DNA of 64,000 nucleotides. It comes from Isoptericola luteus (GTDB lineage Bacteria > Actinomycetota > Actinomycetes > Actinomycetales > Cellulomonadaceae). Positions 16,865 to 28,481 of the stretch are shown here, one piece after another. Within the stretch, counting starts at the first letter, position 1, and each line of letters begins with the position of its first letter. Position numbers and translations under genes: made by a program. The stretch covers positions 1-64,000 of the forward strand of contig NZ_JAIXCQ010000009.1 of NCBI RefSeq assembly GCF_020297055.1, read 5' to 3'. A model generated the notes under the pieces. It had not been told where the DNA came from and made no database searches. It saw nothing but the letters and a program-made list of their open reading frames with translations.

Positions 16865-18178
16865 ATGACGAGGACAACGCGTGGCGCGACCATGGTCGCG
16901 CTCGGAGCGACCGTCGCCCTTCTCGCCACGGCCTGCGCCGGGCAGGGCACTGGCGGCCAGGGCGAGGAGGAGACCACCGAACCCGGTGCTCCCGTGACGA
17001 TCACCTGGTGGCACAACTCCAACACCGGTGACGGCAAGAAGTACTACGACAAGGTCGCCGCAGACTTCGAGGCGGCGAACGAGGGCGTGACCGTCGAGGT
17101 CAGCGCCATGCAGCACGAGGACATGCTCACCAAGCTGGACGCGGCCTTCCAGGCCGGCGACGCCCCCGACGTCTTCATGGAGCGTGGCGGCGGCGAGCTC
17201 GCGGCCCACGTCGAGGCGGGCCTGCTCAAGGACATCTCCGAGCCCGCTGCCGACACGATCTCGACGATCGAGCCGTACATGTCCGGCTTCCAGGTCGACG
17301 GCGCGTCCTACGCGCTGCCGTTCTCGATCGGCGTCGTCGGCTTCTGGTACAACAAGGCGATCTTCGAGGACGCCGGCATCGAGGGCACGCCCAGCACGAT
17401 GGACGGCCTCTACGACGTCTTCGACAAGCTGAAGGCGTCGGGCACCACGCCGCTGTCGGTCGGCGCCGGCGACAAGTGGCCCGCCGCGCACTACTGGTAC
17501 TACAACGTGATCCGCGAGTGCTCGTCCGAGACGCTGGCCGCGGCCATCGCCGACGTCGACTACTCCGACCCGTGCTTCGTCAAGGCCGGCGAGGACCTCG
17601 AGGAGCTCATCGACACCGAGCCCTTCAACAAGGGCTTCCTGAGCACGCCGGCGCAGTCCGGCGCCACCTCGGCCTCCGGCCTCCTTGCCACCGGCAAGGT
17701 CGCGATGGAGCTGGCGGGGCACTGGGAGCCCGGCGTCATGCAGGGCCTCACCGAGGACGGCACCGGCCTCGGCGACAACACGGGCTGGTTCCCGTACCCC
17801 TCCATCGAGGGCCAGCAGGGCACGGAGTTCGCGCAGATGGGTGGCGGTGACGCGTGGGCCGTGTCGAACAGCTCGCCCGACGCCGCGGTCGACTTCGCCG
17901 CGTACCTGATCTCGGACGAGGTCCAGCAGGGCTTCGCCGAGCTCGACATGGGTCTGCCGACCAACCCGACGGCCTCCGGTTCGGTCTCCGACCCGGCGCT
18001 GTCGGAGCTGCTCACGGTGCGTGACGGCGCGCCGGAGATCCAGCTCTACCTCGACACCCTGCTCGGGACGTCGATCGGTGGCGCCATGAACGACGAGATC
18101 GCGCTGCTGTTCGCCGGCAAGGCGACCCCGCAGGACGTCGTCGACGCGGTGCAGTCCGCGGCCGAAGCGGAGATGTGA
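16865..18178 (+). CDS. Sugar ABC transporter substrate-binding lipoprotein
   Basis: A 437-residue extracellular solute-binding protein, family 1 (MalE-like). The signal peptide ends at lipobox LLATAC with Cys24. The mature part begins VTITWWHNSNTGDGKKYYDKVAADFEAA and contains PDVFMERGGGELAAHV, LPFSIGVVGFWYNKAIFEDAGI and GHWEPGVM, with several Trp/Tyr that typically stack against sugars. GGGATCCACG precedes the ATG. First gene of an operon with two permeases and GH3/GH35 genes; no ATPase gene is present, so a shared MsiK-type ATPase elsewhere is expected, as is usual in actinobacteria. Confidence 0.94.
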   Translation: MTRTTRGATMVALGATVALLATACAGQGTGGQGEEETTEPGAPVTITWWHNSNTGDGKKYYDKVAADFEAANEGVTVEVSAMQHEDMLTKLDAAFQAGDAPDVFMERGGGELAAHVEAGLLKDISEPAADTISTIEPYMSGFQVDGASYALPFSIGVVGFWYNKAIFEDAGIEGTPSTMDGLYDVFDKLKASGTTPLSVGAGDKWPAAHYWYYNVIRECSSETLAAAIADVDYSDPCFVKAGEDLEELIDTEPFNKGFLSTPAQSGATSASGLLATGKVAMELAGHWEPGVMQGLTEDGTGLGDNTGWFPYPSIEGQQGTEFAQMGGGDAWAVSNSSPDAAVDFAAYLISDEVQQGFAELDMGLPTNPTASGSVSDPALSELLTVRDGAPEIQLYLDTLLGTSIGGAMNDEIALLFAGKATPQDVVDAVQSAAEAEM

Positions 18179-19224
18179 TCGACGTGGCGGACGACGTGAC
18201 CGCACCCGCGGCCGCCTCGTCCGCGACGTCCACCGTGGCCCGGTCCGCCGGTCGTGCTCATGCACGGCCGGCGGGCCGGCGCCCGGCTGGGCGCGCGGGC
18301 ACGGGGACCGGCTCGGACCCGGGCCGGCGGACACGCGGGGTGTGGCGCAAGCGGGCGGAGATCGCCTTCTTCGTGGCCCCCGCGCTCGCCCTGCTCGTGG
18401 CGTTCGTGGCGGTGCCCGTGGCGACCGCCGTGCAGATGTCGCTGTACCGGTGGAAGGGCTTCGGCCCCATGGTCGACTTCGTCGGCCTCGCGAACTACGT
18501 CTCGGTGCTGACGAACGACGTGTTCACCGACGCGCTCGTGCACAACCTCATCATCGTGGTCGGCTCGATCCTGCTGCAGCTCCCGCTGGGGCTCGCGATC
18601 GCGCTGCTGCTCAACCGCAAGATGTGGGGCCAGGGGCTGCTCCGCACGATCATCTTCGTGCCGTACGTGCTGGCCGAGGTCATCGCGGGCGTGGTCTGGT
18701 TCCAGCTGCTGCAGCCGCAGTACGGCGTCATCGACACGATGCTCGCCGCCGTCGGCCTCCAGGGCCCGGACCAGGGCTTCCTCGGCACGCCCGAGTACGC
18801 CCTGTGGACCGTGCTCGTCGTGCTGACCTGGAAGTACCTCGGCCTCGCCGTGATCCTCTTCCTCGCCGGCCTGCAGGGCGTGCCCGAGGAGCTCTACGAG
18901 GCCGCCCAGCTCGACGGCGCCTCCTGGTGGCAGGTGCAGCGGCGCATCACGATCCCGCTGCTCGGCCCGACCATGCGCACGTGGGGCTTCCTGTCGATGA
19001 TCGGCTCCCTCCAGCTCTTCGACATGGTGTGGATCCTCACCGGCGGCGGCCCGGCCAACGCCACGACGACGATGGCGACGTTCCTGGTCAACGAGGGCAC
19101 GAAGCGGCAGAACTTCGGCATCGCCGGCGCCGCCTCGGTGGTCCTGTTCGTCGTCGCGCTGGTGCTCGCCCTGGCGTACCAGCGATTCATCCTGAGCCGC
19201 GACTCGAAGGAGGACGAGGCATGA
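18175..19224 (+). CDS. Sugar ABC transporter permease (MalF-like)
   Basis: A 349-residue permease with a long (about 60 residues) basic and alanine-rich cytoplasmic N-terminus and six membrane helices. The EAA loop EELYEAAQLDGASWWQVQRRITIPLL is near residue 240 and is followed by GGGPANATTTMATFL, typical of carbohydrate uptake (CUT1) permeases. The GTG start overlaps the stop of the binding-protein gene (GTGA). It pairs with the next permease to form the membrane channel. Confidence 0.93.
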   Translation: MIDVADDVTAPAAASSATSTVARSAGRAHARPAGRRPAGRAGTGTGSDPGRRTRGVWRKRAEIAFFVAPALALLVAFVAVPVATAVQMSLYRWKGFGPMVDFVGLANYVSVLTNDVFTDALVHNLIIVVGSILLQLPLGLAIALLLNRKMWGQGLLRTIIFVPYVLAEVIAGVVWFQLLQPQYGVIDTMLAAVGLQGPDQGFLGTPEYALWTVLVVLTWKYLGLAVILFLAGLQGVPEELYEAAQLDGASWWQVQRRITIPLLGPTMRTWGFLSMIGSLQLFDMVWILTGGGPANATTTMATFLVNEGTKRQNFGIAGAASVVLFVVALVLALAYQRFILSRDSKEDEA

Positions 19225-20111
19225 GCGCCGCCACGATCCCCGCCCGCACGAAGCCCGCCCCGGCGGGTGCGCCGCGCCGCCGCAAGCGGTCGAACCCGGG
19301 CGGCAACGTGCTGGTCTACGCGATCTCCCTCGTGGTGGTGGCGGTGACCCTCGGGCCGGTGCTGTACGGCGTCCTCGGCGGCTTCCGCACCAACGCCCAG
19401 CTCGCGGAGAACCCGGCCGGCCTGCCCGACCCGTGGGTGCTGTCCAAGTACGCGGGCGTGCTCGCGGCGGACTCCCCGTTCTGGGGCTACTTCCTCAACT
19501 CGACGATCATCGCGGTCGTCACGACGGCCGTCGTCGTGGTGTTCGGGATCATGGCCGCCTACCCGCTGGCGCGGTACCGGTTCCGCGGGCGCGAGGCGCT
19601 GTTCCTCGTGTTCGTCATCGGGCTGCTGTTCCCGGCCACGGTGGCGATCATCCCGCTGTTCATCCTCATCACGCAGAACTACCAGCTCGGCAACACCTGG
19701 TGGGGCGTGGCGCTGCCGCAGGCCGCGTTCGCGCTGCCCATGACGGTGGTGATCCTGCGGCCGTTCCTGCAGGCCCTGCCCGCGGAGCTCGAGGAGGCCG
19801 CCCAGCTCGACGGCGCCAGCCGCATCGGGTTCTTCTGGCGGATCCTGCTGCCCCTGTCGGGGCCGGGCATGGTGACCGTCGGCGTGCTCGCGTTCGTCGG
19901 GTCCTGGAACGCCTACCTGCTGCCGCTGCTCCTGCTGCGCGGCGACATGCGGACGCTCCCCCTCGGCGTCGCCGACTTCTCCTCGGAGCACTCGGCCGAC
20001 ACGGCAGGCGTGTTCGCGTTCACGACGCTGGCGATGATCCCTGCGCTGGTGTTCTTCCTCGCGATGCAGAAGCGCATCGTCAACGGCCTGCAGGGCGCCG
20101 TGAAGGGCTGA
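19221..20111 (+). CDS. Sugar ABC transporter permease (MalG-like)
   Basis: A 296-residue CUT1 permease with six membrane helices; the EAA loop ELEEAAQLDGASRIGFFWRILLP is near residue 195 and the C-terminus ends MQKRIVNGLQGAVKG, the common MalG-type ending. The ATG overlaps the stop of the MalF-like gene (ATGA) and AAGGAGG precedes it. It completes the importer whose substrate is probably a di- or oligosaccharide cleaved by the downstream GH3 and GH35 enzymes. Confidence 0.94.
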   Translation: MSAATIPARTKPAPAGAPRRRKRSNPGGNVLVYAISLVVVAVTLGPVLYGVLGGFRTNAQLAENPAGLPDPWVLSKYAGVLAADSPFWGYFLNSTIIAVVTTAVVVVFGIMAAYPLARYRFRGREALFLVFVIGLLFPATVAIIPLFILITQNYQLGNTWWGVALPQAAFALPMTVVILRPFLQALPAELEEAAQLDGASRIGFFWRILLPLSGPGMVTVGVLAFVGSWNAYLLPLLLLRGDMRTLPLGVADFSSEHSADTAGVFAFTTLAMIPALVFFLAMQKRIVNGLQGAVKG

Positions 20112-20189
20112 GGACGGGCCGCCCGGCCGAGCCCGGGCGTCCGTCCCCACCCCGACCGTCCGTACGTCGCGTACGAAGGAGATCCCACC

Positions 20190-22607
20190 GTGACGCATGT
20201 TCTCCCTGCGATGCCGCAGGTGTCCGAGCGCGTGGCCGCGCTGCACTCGGCGATGACCCTCGACGAGAAGCTCGCGCAGCTCGTCGGCTACTGGCTCGAC
20301 AAGGGCGGTGACGTCGTCGCGCCCATGCAGGGCGAGATGGCGTCCGACGACGGGGCACGCCTCGACGAGGTCACCCGGCACGGCATCGGGCACTACACGC
20401 GCGTGTACGGCACCCGCCCGGTGGACCCGGTGGACCGGGCCCGCTGGCTGTGGGACGAGCAGCGCCGGCTGCGGGCCGAGACCCGCCTGGGCATCCCCGC
20501 GCTCGTGCACGAGGAGTGCCTCACGGGCCTCGCCGCCTGGAAGGCCGCGACGTTCCCGACGCCGCTCGCATGGGGGGCGTCGTTCGACCCGGACACGGTC
20601 GCGGAGATGGGCCGCCTCATCGGCGACTCGATGCGTGAGCTCGGCATCCACCAGGGCCTGGCGCCCGTGCTCGACGTCGTGCGCGACCCGCGCTGGGGCC
20701 GCGTCGACGAGTGCATCGGCGAGGACCCGTACCTGGTCGGCACGGTCGGCACCGCGTACGTGCGCGGGCTGCAGGATGCCGGGGTGCACGCGACGCTCAA
20801 GCACTTCGTGGGCTACTCCGGCTCGCGCGCGGGTCGCAACCACGCGCCCGTGTCGGCGGGCCCGCGCGAGATCGCGGACGTCTACCTCCCGCCGTTCGAG
20901 ATGGCGGTGCTCGACGGCGACGTGCGCTCGGTGATGGCGTCGTACGTGGACGTCGACGGCGTGCCCCTGCACGCGAGCCACGAGTACCTCACCGAGATCC
21001 TGCGGGAGCGGTGGGGCTTCGACGGGGTGGTCGTCGCGGACTACTTCGGCGTGGCGTTCCTGGAGGTCATGCACCGGGTCGCCGCCGACCGGGCGCAGGC
21101 CGCGGCACAGGCGCTGGAGGCCGGCCTCGACGTCGAGCTGCCCAGCGGCGACGCGTACCTCGAGCCGCTGGCGGCCGCCGTGCGCGCCGGCGACGTGGAC
21201 GAGGCGCTGGTGGACCGGGCCGTGCTGCGTGCCCTGCGGCAGAAGGAGCAGCTCGGGCTGCTCGACGACGACGCGTTCGAGGGCGACGCCCCCACCGCCG
21301 TCGACCTCGACCCCGCCGGGCACCGGGCCGTCGCCCGCCGGCTCGCCGACGAGTCCGTGGTGCTGCTGACGAACGACGGGCTGCTGCCGCTCAACGGGCT
21401 GGCCGCCGCTCCCGCGCGCGTGGCCGTCGTCGGGCCGAACGCGCACCGCAGCGACGCGCTGATGGGCTGCTACTCGTTCGCCAACCACGTGCTGGCGCAC
21501 CACCCGGACGTCCCCAAGGGCTTTGAGATCCCCACGGTGCTCGAGTCGCTGGCCGGGGCGTTCGAGGAGGCCGGGATGGCCCGGCCCGAGCTGGTGCACG
21601 CCGTCGGCTGCGACGTCGAGGGCGAGGACACCTCCGGGTTCGCCGCCGCGGTGGAGGCGGCCTCCGGCGCCGACCTCGCCGTCGTCGTCGTGGGCGACCA
21701 CGCGGGACTGTTCGGGCGCGGCACTGTCGGGGAGGGCAACGACGCCGAGTCGCTCGAGCTCCCCGGCGTGCAGCGGGCGCTCGTCGAGGCCGTCGTGGCC
21801 ACCGGCACGCCCGTGGCGATGGTCGTGCTCAGCGGCCGGCCGTACGCGATCGGGTGGGCGCTCGACGGCGACCGCGCGCCGGCGGCGGTGCTGCAGTCGT
21901 TCTTCCCCGGCGAGGAGGGCGGGCCCGCGCTGGCCGGCGTCCTCGCGGGCACGGTGAACCCCTCCGGGCGGCTCCCGGTCTCGCTGCCGCGGTCGGCGGG
22001 TGCGCAGCCGTACTCGTACCTGCACCCCGTGCTGGGCGGGCCGTCGGACGTGACGTCGACCGACTCCACGCCGCTGCGCCCGTTCGGCTTCGGGCTGTCG
22101 TACACCACGTTCGAGTACACGGGCCTCACGGTGGACGCCGACGTCGCGGCGGGCGGCACGTTCACCGCGTCGGTGCGGGTGACGAACACCGGCACCCGGG
22201 CCGGTGCCGACGTCGTGCAGCTCTACGCCCGCGACGTGGTGGGGTCGCTGCCGCGCCCGGTCGTGCAGCTCCTCGGCTACCGGCGGGTGGAGCTCGAGGC
22301 GGGGGAGTCCGTCGTGGCGACCTTCGAGGTGCCCACGACGCGGCTCGCGTTCAGCGACCGGCGGATGGTGCGCGTCGTCGAGCCCGGCGACGTCGAGGTC
22401 TGGGCCGGGTCGCACGCCGCCGCGACCGCGGAGGTCGCCCCCGACGACGTCCAGGAGACGACGGGCGGGGCGATCACCAGCGCACGTCCGGCGGAGAAGC
22501 GCGACGTGCCCGGTACGGCGACGGCGCGTGCCACGATCGCCGTCACCGGCGACGTGCACGAGGTCACGACGGCCGACCCGCGGATGGTGACGTCGACCGT
22601 CGCGTGA
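20190..22607 (+). CDS. Glycoside hydrolase family 3 (beta-glucosidase/xylosidase type)
   Basis: An 805-residue enzyme without signal peptide, so it acts in the cytoplasm on imported oligosaccharides. GH3 architecture: TIM-barrel domain (residues about 15-330) with GLAPVLDVVRDPRWGRVDECIGEDPYL, KHFVGYS and nucleophile Asp284 in VVVADYFGV; an alpha/beta sandwich domain (about 370-590) with VVVVGDHAGLFGRGTVGEGNDAESLELP; and a C-terminal Fn3-like domain (about 640-720) with FGFGLSYTTFEY. The last 60 residues are a hydrophilic tail rich in Ala/Thr. Strong GAAGGAG site. Motif details do not settle glucosidase versus xylosidase. It lies 78 bp after the permeases in the same direction. Confidence 0.93.
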   Translation: MTHVLPAMPQVSERVAALHSAMTLDEKLAQLVGYWLDKGGDVVAPMQGEMASDDGARLDEVTRHGIGHYTRVYGTRPVDPVDRARWLWDEQRRLRAETRLGIPALVHEECLTGLAAWKAATFPTPLAWGASFDPDTVAEMGRLIGDSMRELGIHQGLAPVLDVVRDPRWGRVDECIGEDPYLVGTVGTAYVRGLQDAGVHATLKHFVGYSGSRAGRNHAPVSAGPREIADVYLPPFEMAVLDGDVRSVMASYVDVDGVPLHASHEYLTEILRERWGFDGVVVADYFGVAFLEVMHRVAADRAQAAAQALEAGLDVELPSGDAYLEPLAAAVRAGDVDEALVDRAVLRALRQKEQLGLLDDDAFEGDAPTAVDLDPAGHRAVARRLADESVVLLTNDGLLPLNGLAAAPARVAVVGPNAHRSDALMGCYSFANHVLAHHPDVPKGFEIPTVLESLAGAFEEAGMARPELVHAVGCDVEGEDTSGFAAAVEAASGADLAVVVVGDHAGLFGRGTVGEGNDAESLELPGVQRALVEAVVATGTPVAMVVLSGRPYAIGWALDGDRAPAAVLQSFFPGEEGGPALAGVLAGTVNPSGRLPVSLPRSAGAQPYSYLHPVLGGPSDVTSTDSTPLRPFGFGLSYTTFEYTGLTVDADVAAGGTFTASVRVTNTGTRAGADVVQLYARDVVGSLPRPVVQLLGYRRVELEAGESVVATFEVPTTRLAFSDRRMVRVVEPGDVEVWAGSHAAATAEVAPDDVQETTGGAITSARPAEKRDVPGTATARATIAVTGDVHEVTTADPRMVTSTVA

Positions 22608-22729
22608 CCGAGCGGCCGGCACCCGTCCCGGGGTGGGGTGGTGCCGAACAGCGCGGGTGGTGCGGCTGCTCCTGCTCTCGAGGGCCTAGGTTCGTGCGGG
22701 CACCGCCCCACCGCCGACGAGAGGACCCC

Positions 22730-25135
22730 ATGCACGCCGACGCCCTCACCCGGGAGATCCGGGTGACCCGCAGGCACCTGGAGCGTGACGGGCAACCGTG
22801 GTTCCCCGTCACCGGCGAGGTGCACTACGCCCGCATCCCGCGCGAGCGGTGGTCGGAGGTACTGGGGCACGCGAGGGCGGGCGGGCTGGACTCGGTGGCG
22901 ACGTACGTGTTCTGGCAGGCGCACGAGCCCGGTCCCGGGAACTTCTGCTGGGACGGGAACCTCGACCTGCGTGCGTTCGTCGAGCTGGCGGGCACGCACG
23001 GGCTGGACGTGGTGGTGCGGATGGGGCCGTGGGCGCACGGGGAGGCGCGGCACGGCGGGTTCCCGGACTGGCTCGTCGAGCGCGGCCTCGACACGCGGAC
23101 GAACGACCCGGCCTACCTGGAGCTCGTCCGCGCATTCTTCGGGCAGACGGTGGCACAGCTCACCGGTCTGACCCACGCCGAGGGCGGGCCGGTGATCGGC
23201 GCGCAGATGGAGAACGAGCTGTACGACCAGCCGGAGCACCTGGCCGCCCTGCGCAGGATCGCCGAGGAGGCGGGGTTGCGGGTGCCGGTCTGGACCGCGA
23301 CCGGCTGGGGTGGGGCGCAGGTGCCGCCCACCCTGCTGCCGGTGTACAGCGCGTACGCGGACGGGTTCTGGGAGGACGCCGAGACCGAGTGGCCGGCGTT
23401 CTCGCCCGTGCACTTCCGGTACAGCACGGTGCGCGACGACCTGTCGGTGGGAGCGGACCTGCGCGAGTCGCTCGACGGGATCGTGCTCGAACACTCCGGC
23501 GACGGCGCCGGCGACGGCGTCGCGCCGACGGACGACGACGCGCTGCCGTACGCGACGTGCGAGCTGGGCGGCGGGATGCACGTGGCCTACCACCGGCGCC
23601 CGCTCGTGACGCCGCAGGACGTGGCGGCGCTGGCGCTGGCGAAGATCGGCAGCGGCTCGGTGTGGCAGGGGTACTACATGTACGCGGGCGGCACCCAGCG
23701 CACCGGGCCGCACGGCACCGAGCAGGAGTCGCACGCCACGGGGTACCCGAACGACGTGCCCACGCGCACGTACGACTTCGGGGCACCGGTCGGCGAGCAC
23801 GGGCAGGTGCGGCTGCACCACCACCTGCTGCGGCGCCAGCACCTGTGGCTCCAGCACGACGGCGCGGGGTTGTCGGCCATGACCACGACGGTGGGTGGCG
23901 GCAGCGACGACTCCGGCGTCGTGGACGACCAGGGCGACCTGCGCTGGTCGGTGCGCTCCGACGGGTGTCGCGGGTACGTCTTCCTCACCACCTACCAGCC
24001 CGCCCGCCGCCCGCTGCCTCCGCAGCCGGGGGTACAGCTCGCCGTCGCGCTCGACGACGCGACCGTCACCGTGCCGTCGAGACCGGTAGACCTGCCCGCC
24101 GGCGTCTCGGTGGCGTGGCCGGTGCGGTACCCGCTCGCCGACGGACTGGTGCTGCGCAGCGCGACGGCGCAGCTGCTCACGCGGATCGCCGTCGACGGCA
24201 CCGCCGGCGACGACCGTCCTGACCGTGAGGTCGTCGTGCTGGTCGCGACCGACGGCGTCCGGGTCGAGCTGGTGCTCGAGGGTGACGTCGCCGCGAACGG
24301 CCCGGTCACCGCCCGGCGCGAGGCCGGCACGACGGTCCTCGACCTGACCGCCGCTCCCGGCACCGACACGGTGGTGGGCCTGCGCGGTTCGTCCGGAGAG
24401 GTCGACGTCCTCGTGCTCGACGAGGCGTCGGCGAACCGGCTCTACCGGCTCGACGTCCTCGGCCGCGACCGGCTGGTGCTGTCCGACGCCCCGGTGCTCT
24501 CGCTCGACGGCGCGCTCGTCACGCACACCGACGCCCCGGCGACGACGGTGTCCCTGCTGCCCGCGCCCCCGTCCCTGACGGCGTCGACCGACGCGGCGGC
24601 CGTCACCACCGCCCAGCGCGAGGGCGCGCTCTGGTCCACGTGGACGCTGTCCGTCCCGGGCGCCGGCCCTCACCGGGTCGCGACGGGCCTGCACCCGACG
24701 GCCCCGGCCCCGCCGGGTGCGACCACGGGCGGCCCGATGGACCGGCTCAGCGCGCCGACCGACTTCTCGGGCGCCGCCCGCGTGCACCTCGACGTGCCCG
24801 CCGACGCGCTGGACGGCGTCGACCGCGTCCTGCTGCGCGTCTCCTGGACCGGCGACGTCGGCCGCGCGCTGGTCCACCACGACGGGCGCGAGGAGGTCGT
24901 GAGCGACCACTTCTGGCACGGCCGCGACTGGGACGTCGACCTCACCCCTTGGCGCGACGACGTCGTCCGCGACGGCGTGACGCTCGTGCTGCTGCCGTGG
25001 CGCCGCGACACCGGCGTCTGGGTCGACCCGTCCGTGCGCGACCTGCCCGACGGGATCGCCGTCGCGGCGGTGGACGTCGTGCGGGTCGCCCGCGTGAGGC
25101 TCGCCGCGGCCACCGACGACCCGCCGACCGCCTAG
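22730..25135 (+). CDS. Glycoside hydrolase family 35-like beta-galactosidase
   Basis: An 801-residue cytoplasmic enzyme (no signal). The N-terminal barrel has the GH35 hallmarks: GEVHYARIPRERW near 25, SVATYVFWQAHEPGPGNF near 52, VVVRMGPWAHGEARHGGFPDWL near 90, GAQMENELYD with proton donor Glu163, and CELGGGM with the presumed nucleophile Glu278. The C-terminal 450 residues form beta-rich accessory domains; the last part (VHLDVPADALDGVDRVLLRVSWTGDVGRA onward) looks like a galactose-binding jelly roll. Together with GH3 and the importer it suggests use of galactosylated plant oligosaccharides. The proton donor region has NELYD rather than the commoner NEYG, so exact specificity is open. Confidence 0.88.
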   Translation: MHADALTREIRVTRRHLERDGQPWFPVTGEVHYARIPRERWSEVLGHARAGGLDSVATYVFWQAHEPGPGNFCWDGNLDLRAFVELAGTHGLDVVVRMGPWAHGEARHGGFPDWLVERGLDTRTNDPAYLELVRAFFGQTVAQLTGLTHAEGGPVIGAQMENELYDQPEHLAALRRIAEEAGLRVPVWTATGWGGAQVPPTLLPVYSAYADGFWEDAETEWPAFSPVHFRYSTVRDDLSVGADLRESLDGIVLEHSGDGAGDGVAPTDDDALPYATCELGGGMHVAYHRRPLVTPQDVAALALAKIGSGSVWQGYYMYAGGTQRTGPHGTEQESHATGYPNDVPTRTYDFGAPVGEHGQVRLHHHLLRRQHLWLQHDGAGLSAMTTTVGGGSDDSGVVDDQGDLRWSVRSDGCRGYVFLTTYQPARRPLPPQPGVQLAVALDDATVTVPSRPVDLPAGVSVAWPVRYPLADGLVLRSATAQLLTRIAVDGTAGDDRPDREVVVLVATDGVRVELVLEGDVAANGPVTARREAGTTVLDLTAAPGTDTVVGLRGSSGEVDVLVLDEASANRLYRLDVLGRDRLVLSDAPVLSLDGALVTHTDAPATTVSLLPAPPSLTASTDAAAVTTAQREGALWSTWTLSVPGAGPHRVATGLHPTAPAPPGATTGGPMDRLSAPTDFSGAARVHLDVPADALDGVDRVLLRVSWTGDVGRALVHHDGREEVVSDHFWHGRDWDVDLTPWRDDVVRDGVTLVLLPWRRDTGVWVDPSVRDLPDGIAVAAVDVVRVARVRLAAATDDPPTA

Positions 25136-25189
25136 GCTCGTGGTCCCGCATTCTCGGCAGCCCTCCACCCTCGTGACGGCCCTCGCGCG

Positions 25190-25484
25190 CGCCGCAACGC
25201 CCTGGTCGCGCTGTTCTTCCTGAAGGCGGTTCGTGGGTCGTCTTCGTCGACCAGCCGAGGGTGGCCGCCGCCGCGGCGTCCTGTGGGGCCTGGGCGCCTC
25301 GCTCGGGTTCCCGTCGCGATCTCGGCATCCGGTGACTCCGGAGAGAACCCTGCCGCCCGCGTGTCCCTCGTCGCGACCCTCGGCTACGTCGCCTTCTCGT
25401 GGGCCCATCGCCGCGGCCGCGTTCCTGGCGCCTGCGGCCCGTCCGCCGCAGCGGGCGGAAGCTTGGGTCGCCGAGCGCGTCTGA
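25190..25484 (+). pseudogene. Decayed MFS transporter gene
   Basis: Fragments in shifting plus-strand frames match the order of a YbjJ-like major-facilitator transporter: RNALVALFFL (about 25197-25230, N-terminus), VLWGLGASLGFP (25278-25313), then one base out of frame VAISASGDSGENPAARVSLV and LGYVAF (25313-25396), then VGPS in the third frame (25399), then AAFLAPAARPP near 25425-25457. These are the N-terminal helix, the helix 10-11 signature and the C-terminal helix; the parts between are deleted. This accounts for the otherwise empty 395 bp between the GH35 gene and the convergent transporter gene. Confidence 0.68.
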
Positions 25485-25531
25485 GGCCAAGGCCGCACGT
25501 TCGGGCGAGGACCCGCCACCCCGCCACCCGC

Positions 25532-26835
25532 TCAGATCAGCAGCGGCGCCAGCCCGAACCCGATGGCGACCGCGGCCGTGACGGACACCAGCCCCGGCAC
25601 CATGAACGAGTGGTTGAACAGGTACTTCCCGATCCGGGTGGTGCCGGTGTCGTCGAGCTCGATGGCCGCGACGACGGTGGTGTACGTCGGCAGGAGGAAC
25701 AGCCCTGTGACGGCAGGGAAGGACGCGACGAGCGTCGTCGCGCCCACCCCCATCCCGGCGGCGACGGGCATGAGCGCGATCGTGGTCGCGGCCTGCGAGT
25801 AGAGCAGGGCGGACGCGAGCAGCAGCACGACGGCGAGCATCCACGGGTAGTCGCGGATGAGGGTGCCGCCCAGCTCCTCGATGGTGTCGGTGTGTCCCTG
25901 CACGAAGGTGTTGCCCAGCCAGGCGACGCCGATGATGCACACGGCCGCGCTCATGCCGCTGCGGAACGTCTGCTGCGTGATGACGGTGCCGACGTCGATC
26001 CTGCACAGGACGGCGATGAGCAGCCCGGCCAGCAGCATGAACGTCATGATGGCGCCGCTGCGGGTGATGGTGGGGTTCTCGATGAGGGCGACGGAGTCCG
26101 AGACGGCCGTGGAGTAGAGCACCACGACGACCAGCGCGACGGCGAAGATGACCAGCGACAGCAGCGCCCGCGGCTTGGCGACGAACTCGGTGCGCTCGCG
26201 CTTGCGCACGAGCCCTTTCGCGAGCCGGTCCTGGTAGACGGGGTCGTCCTGCAGCTCGACGCCCTGTCGTGTCGCGACGAGGGCGCCGAGCAGGCAGCCC
26301 ACCAGCGTGGAGACGCCCGCGACCGTCAGCATCGTGAGGTAGTCGACGCCGAGCGGCTCGACGACGGCCGCCATCGCCACGACCGCGGCGGAGATCGGCG
26401 ACGCCACGATCGCCATCTGCGACGCGACCACCGCGATCGACAGCGGCCGGGACGGCCGCACGTTCGACTCCTTCGCCACCTCGGCGATCACCGGCAGGGT
26501 GGAGAACGCGACCTGCCCGGTGCCGGCGAACACCGTCATGAAGTAGGTGACGAGCGGCGCGAGGAACGTGATGTTGCGCGGCCGGGCACGCAGCAGCACC
26601 TCCGTCCTCGCGACCAGGAGGTCAAGTCCGCCGGCGGACTGCATCGCGGCGATCGCCGCGATGACGCACATGATGATGCCCAGCACGTCCCAGGGGACGC
26701 CCGTCGCGGGGTCGACCTCCAGGCCCAGCAGGCCGAGGACGATGACCCCCGCGCCGCCCGCGAGCCCGATCCCGATCCCCCCGAGGCGGGCCCCGATGAA
26801 GACGAAGACCAGGACGACCGCGAACTGGACGAGGA

Positions 26836-26839
<4 letters not shown>
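25532..26839 (-). CDS. Dcu family anaerobic C4-dicarboxylate transporter
   Basis: A 435-residue polytopic protein of the DcuA/DcuB family, which exchanges fumarate, aspartate or malate for succinate. Signatures: a hydrophobic N-terminus [40 protein letters not shown] near 105, [23 protein letters not shown] near 130, and the C-terminal [10 protein letters not shown]-like [16 protein letters not shown]. About ten to twelve helices. The GTG start overlaps the stop of aspA (GTGA), so the ammonia lyase and its substrate/product carrier are co-translated: aspartate would be imported, deaminated to fumarate, and fumarate or succinate exported. Confidence 0.93.
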
Positions 26840-28422
<1,583 letters not shown>

Positions 28423-28481
28423 GGGACAGACGCTAGCAACGGTCGCGTCGCGCCACCTATCGGGCGTGAGAGGCTGAGCCC

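Noticed and set aside
18894-22622. A 1242-codon open frame on the minus strand, opposite the sugar importer and GH3 gene
   Set aside because: High GC keeps antisense frames open. The product is Arg/His/Val-rich without any domain, while the plus strand carries intact transporter and GH3 motifs.
22277-25519. A 1080-codon minus-strand frame opposite the GH35 gene
   Set aside because: Same shadow effect; no motif, and the plus strand has the GH35 active-site blocks.
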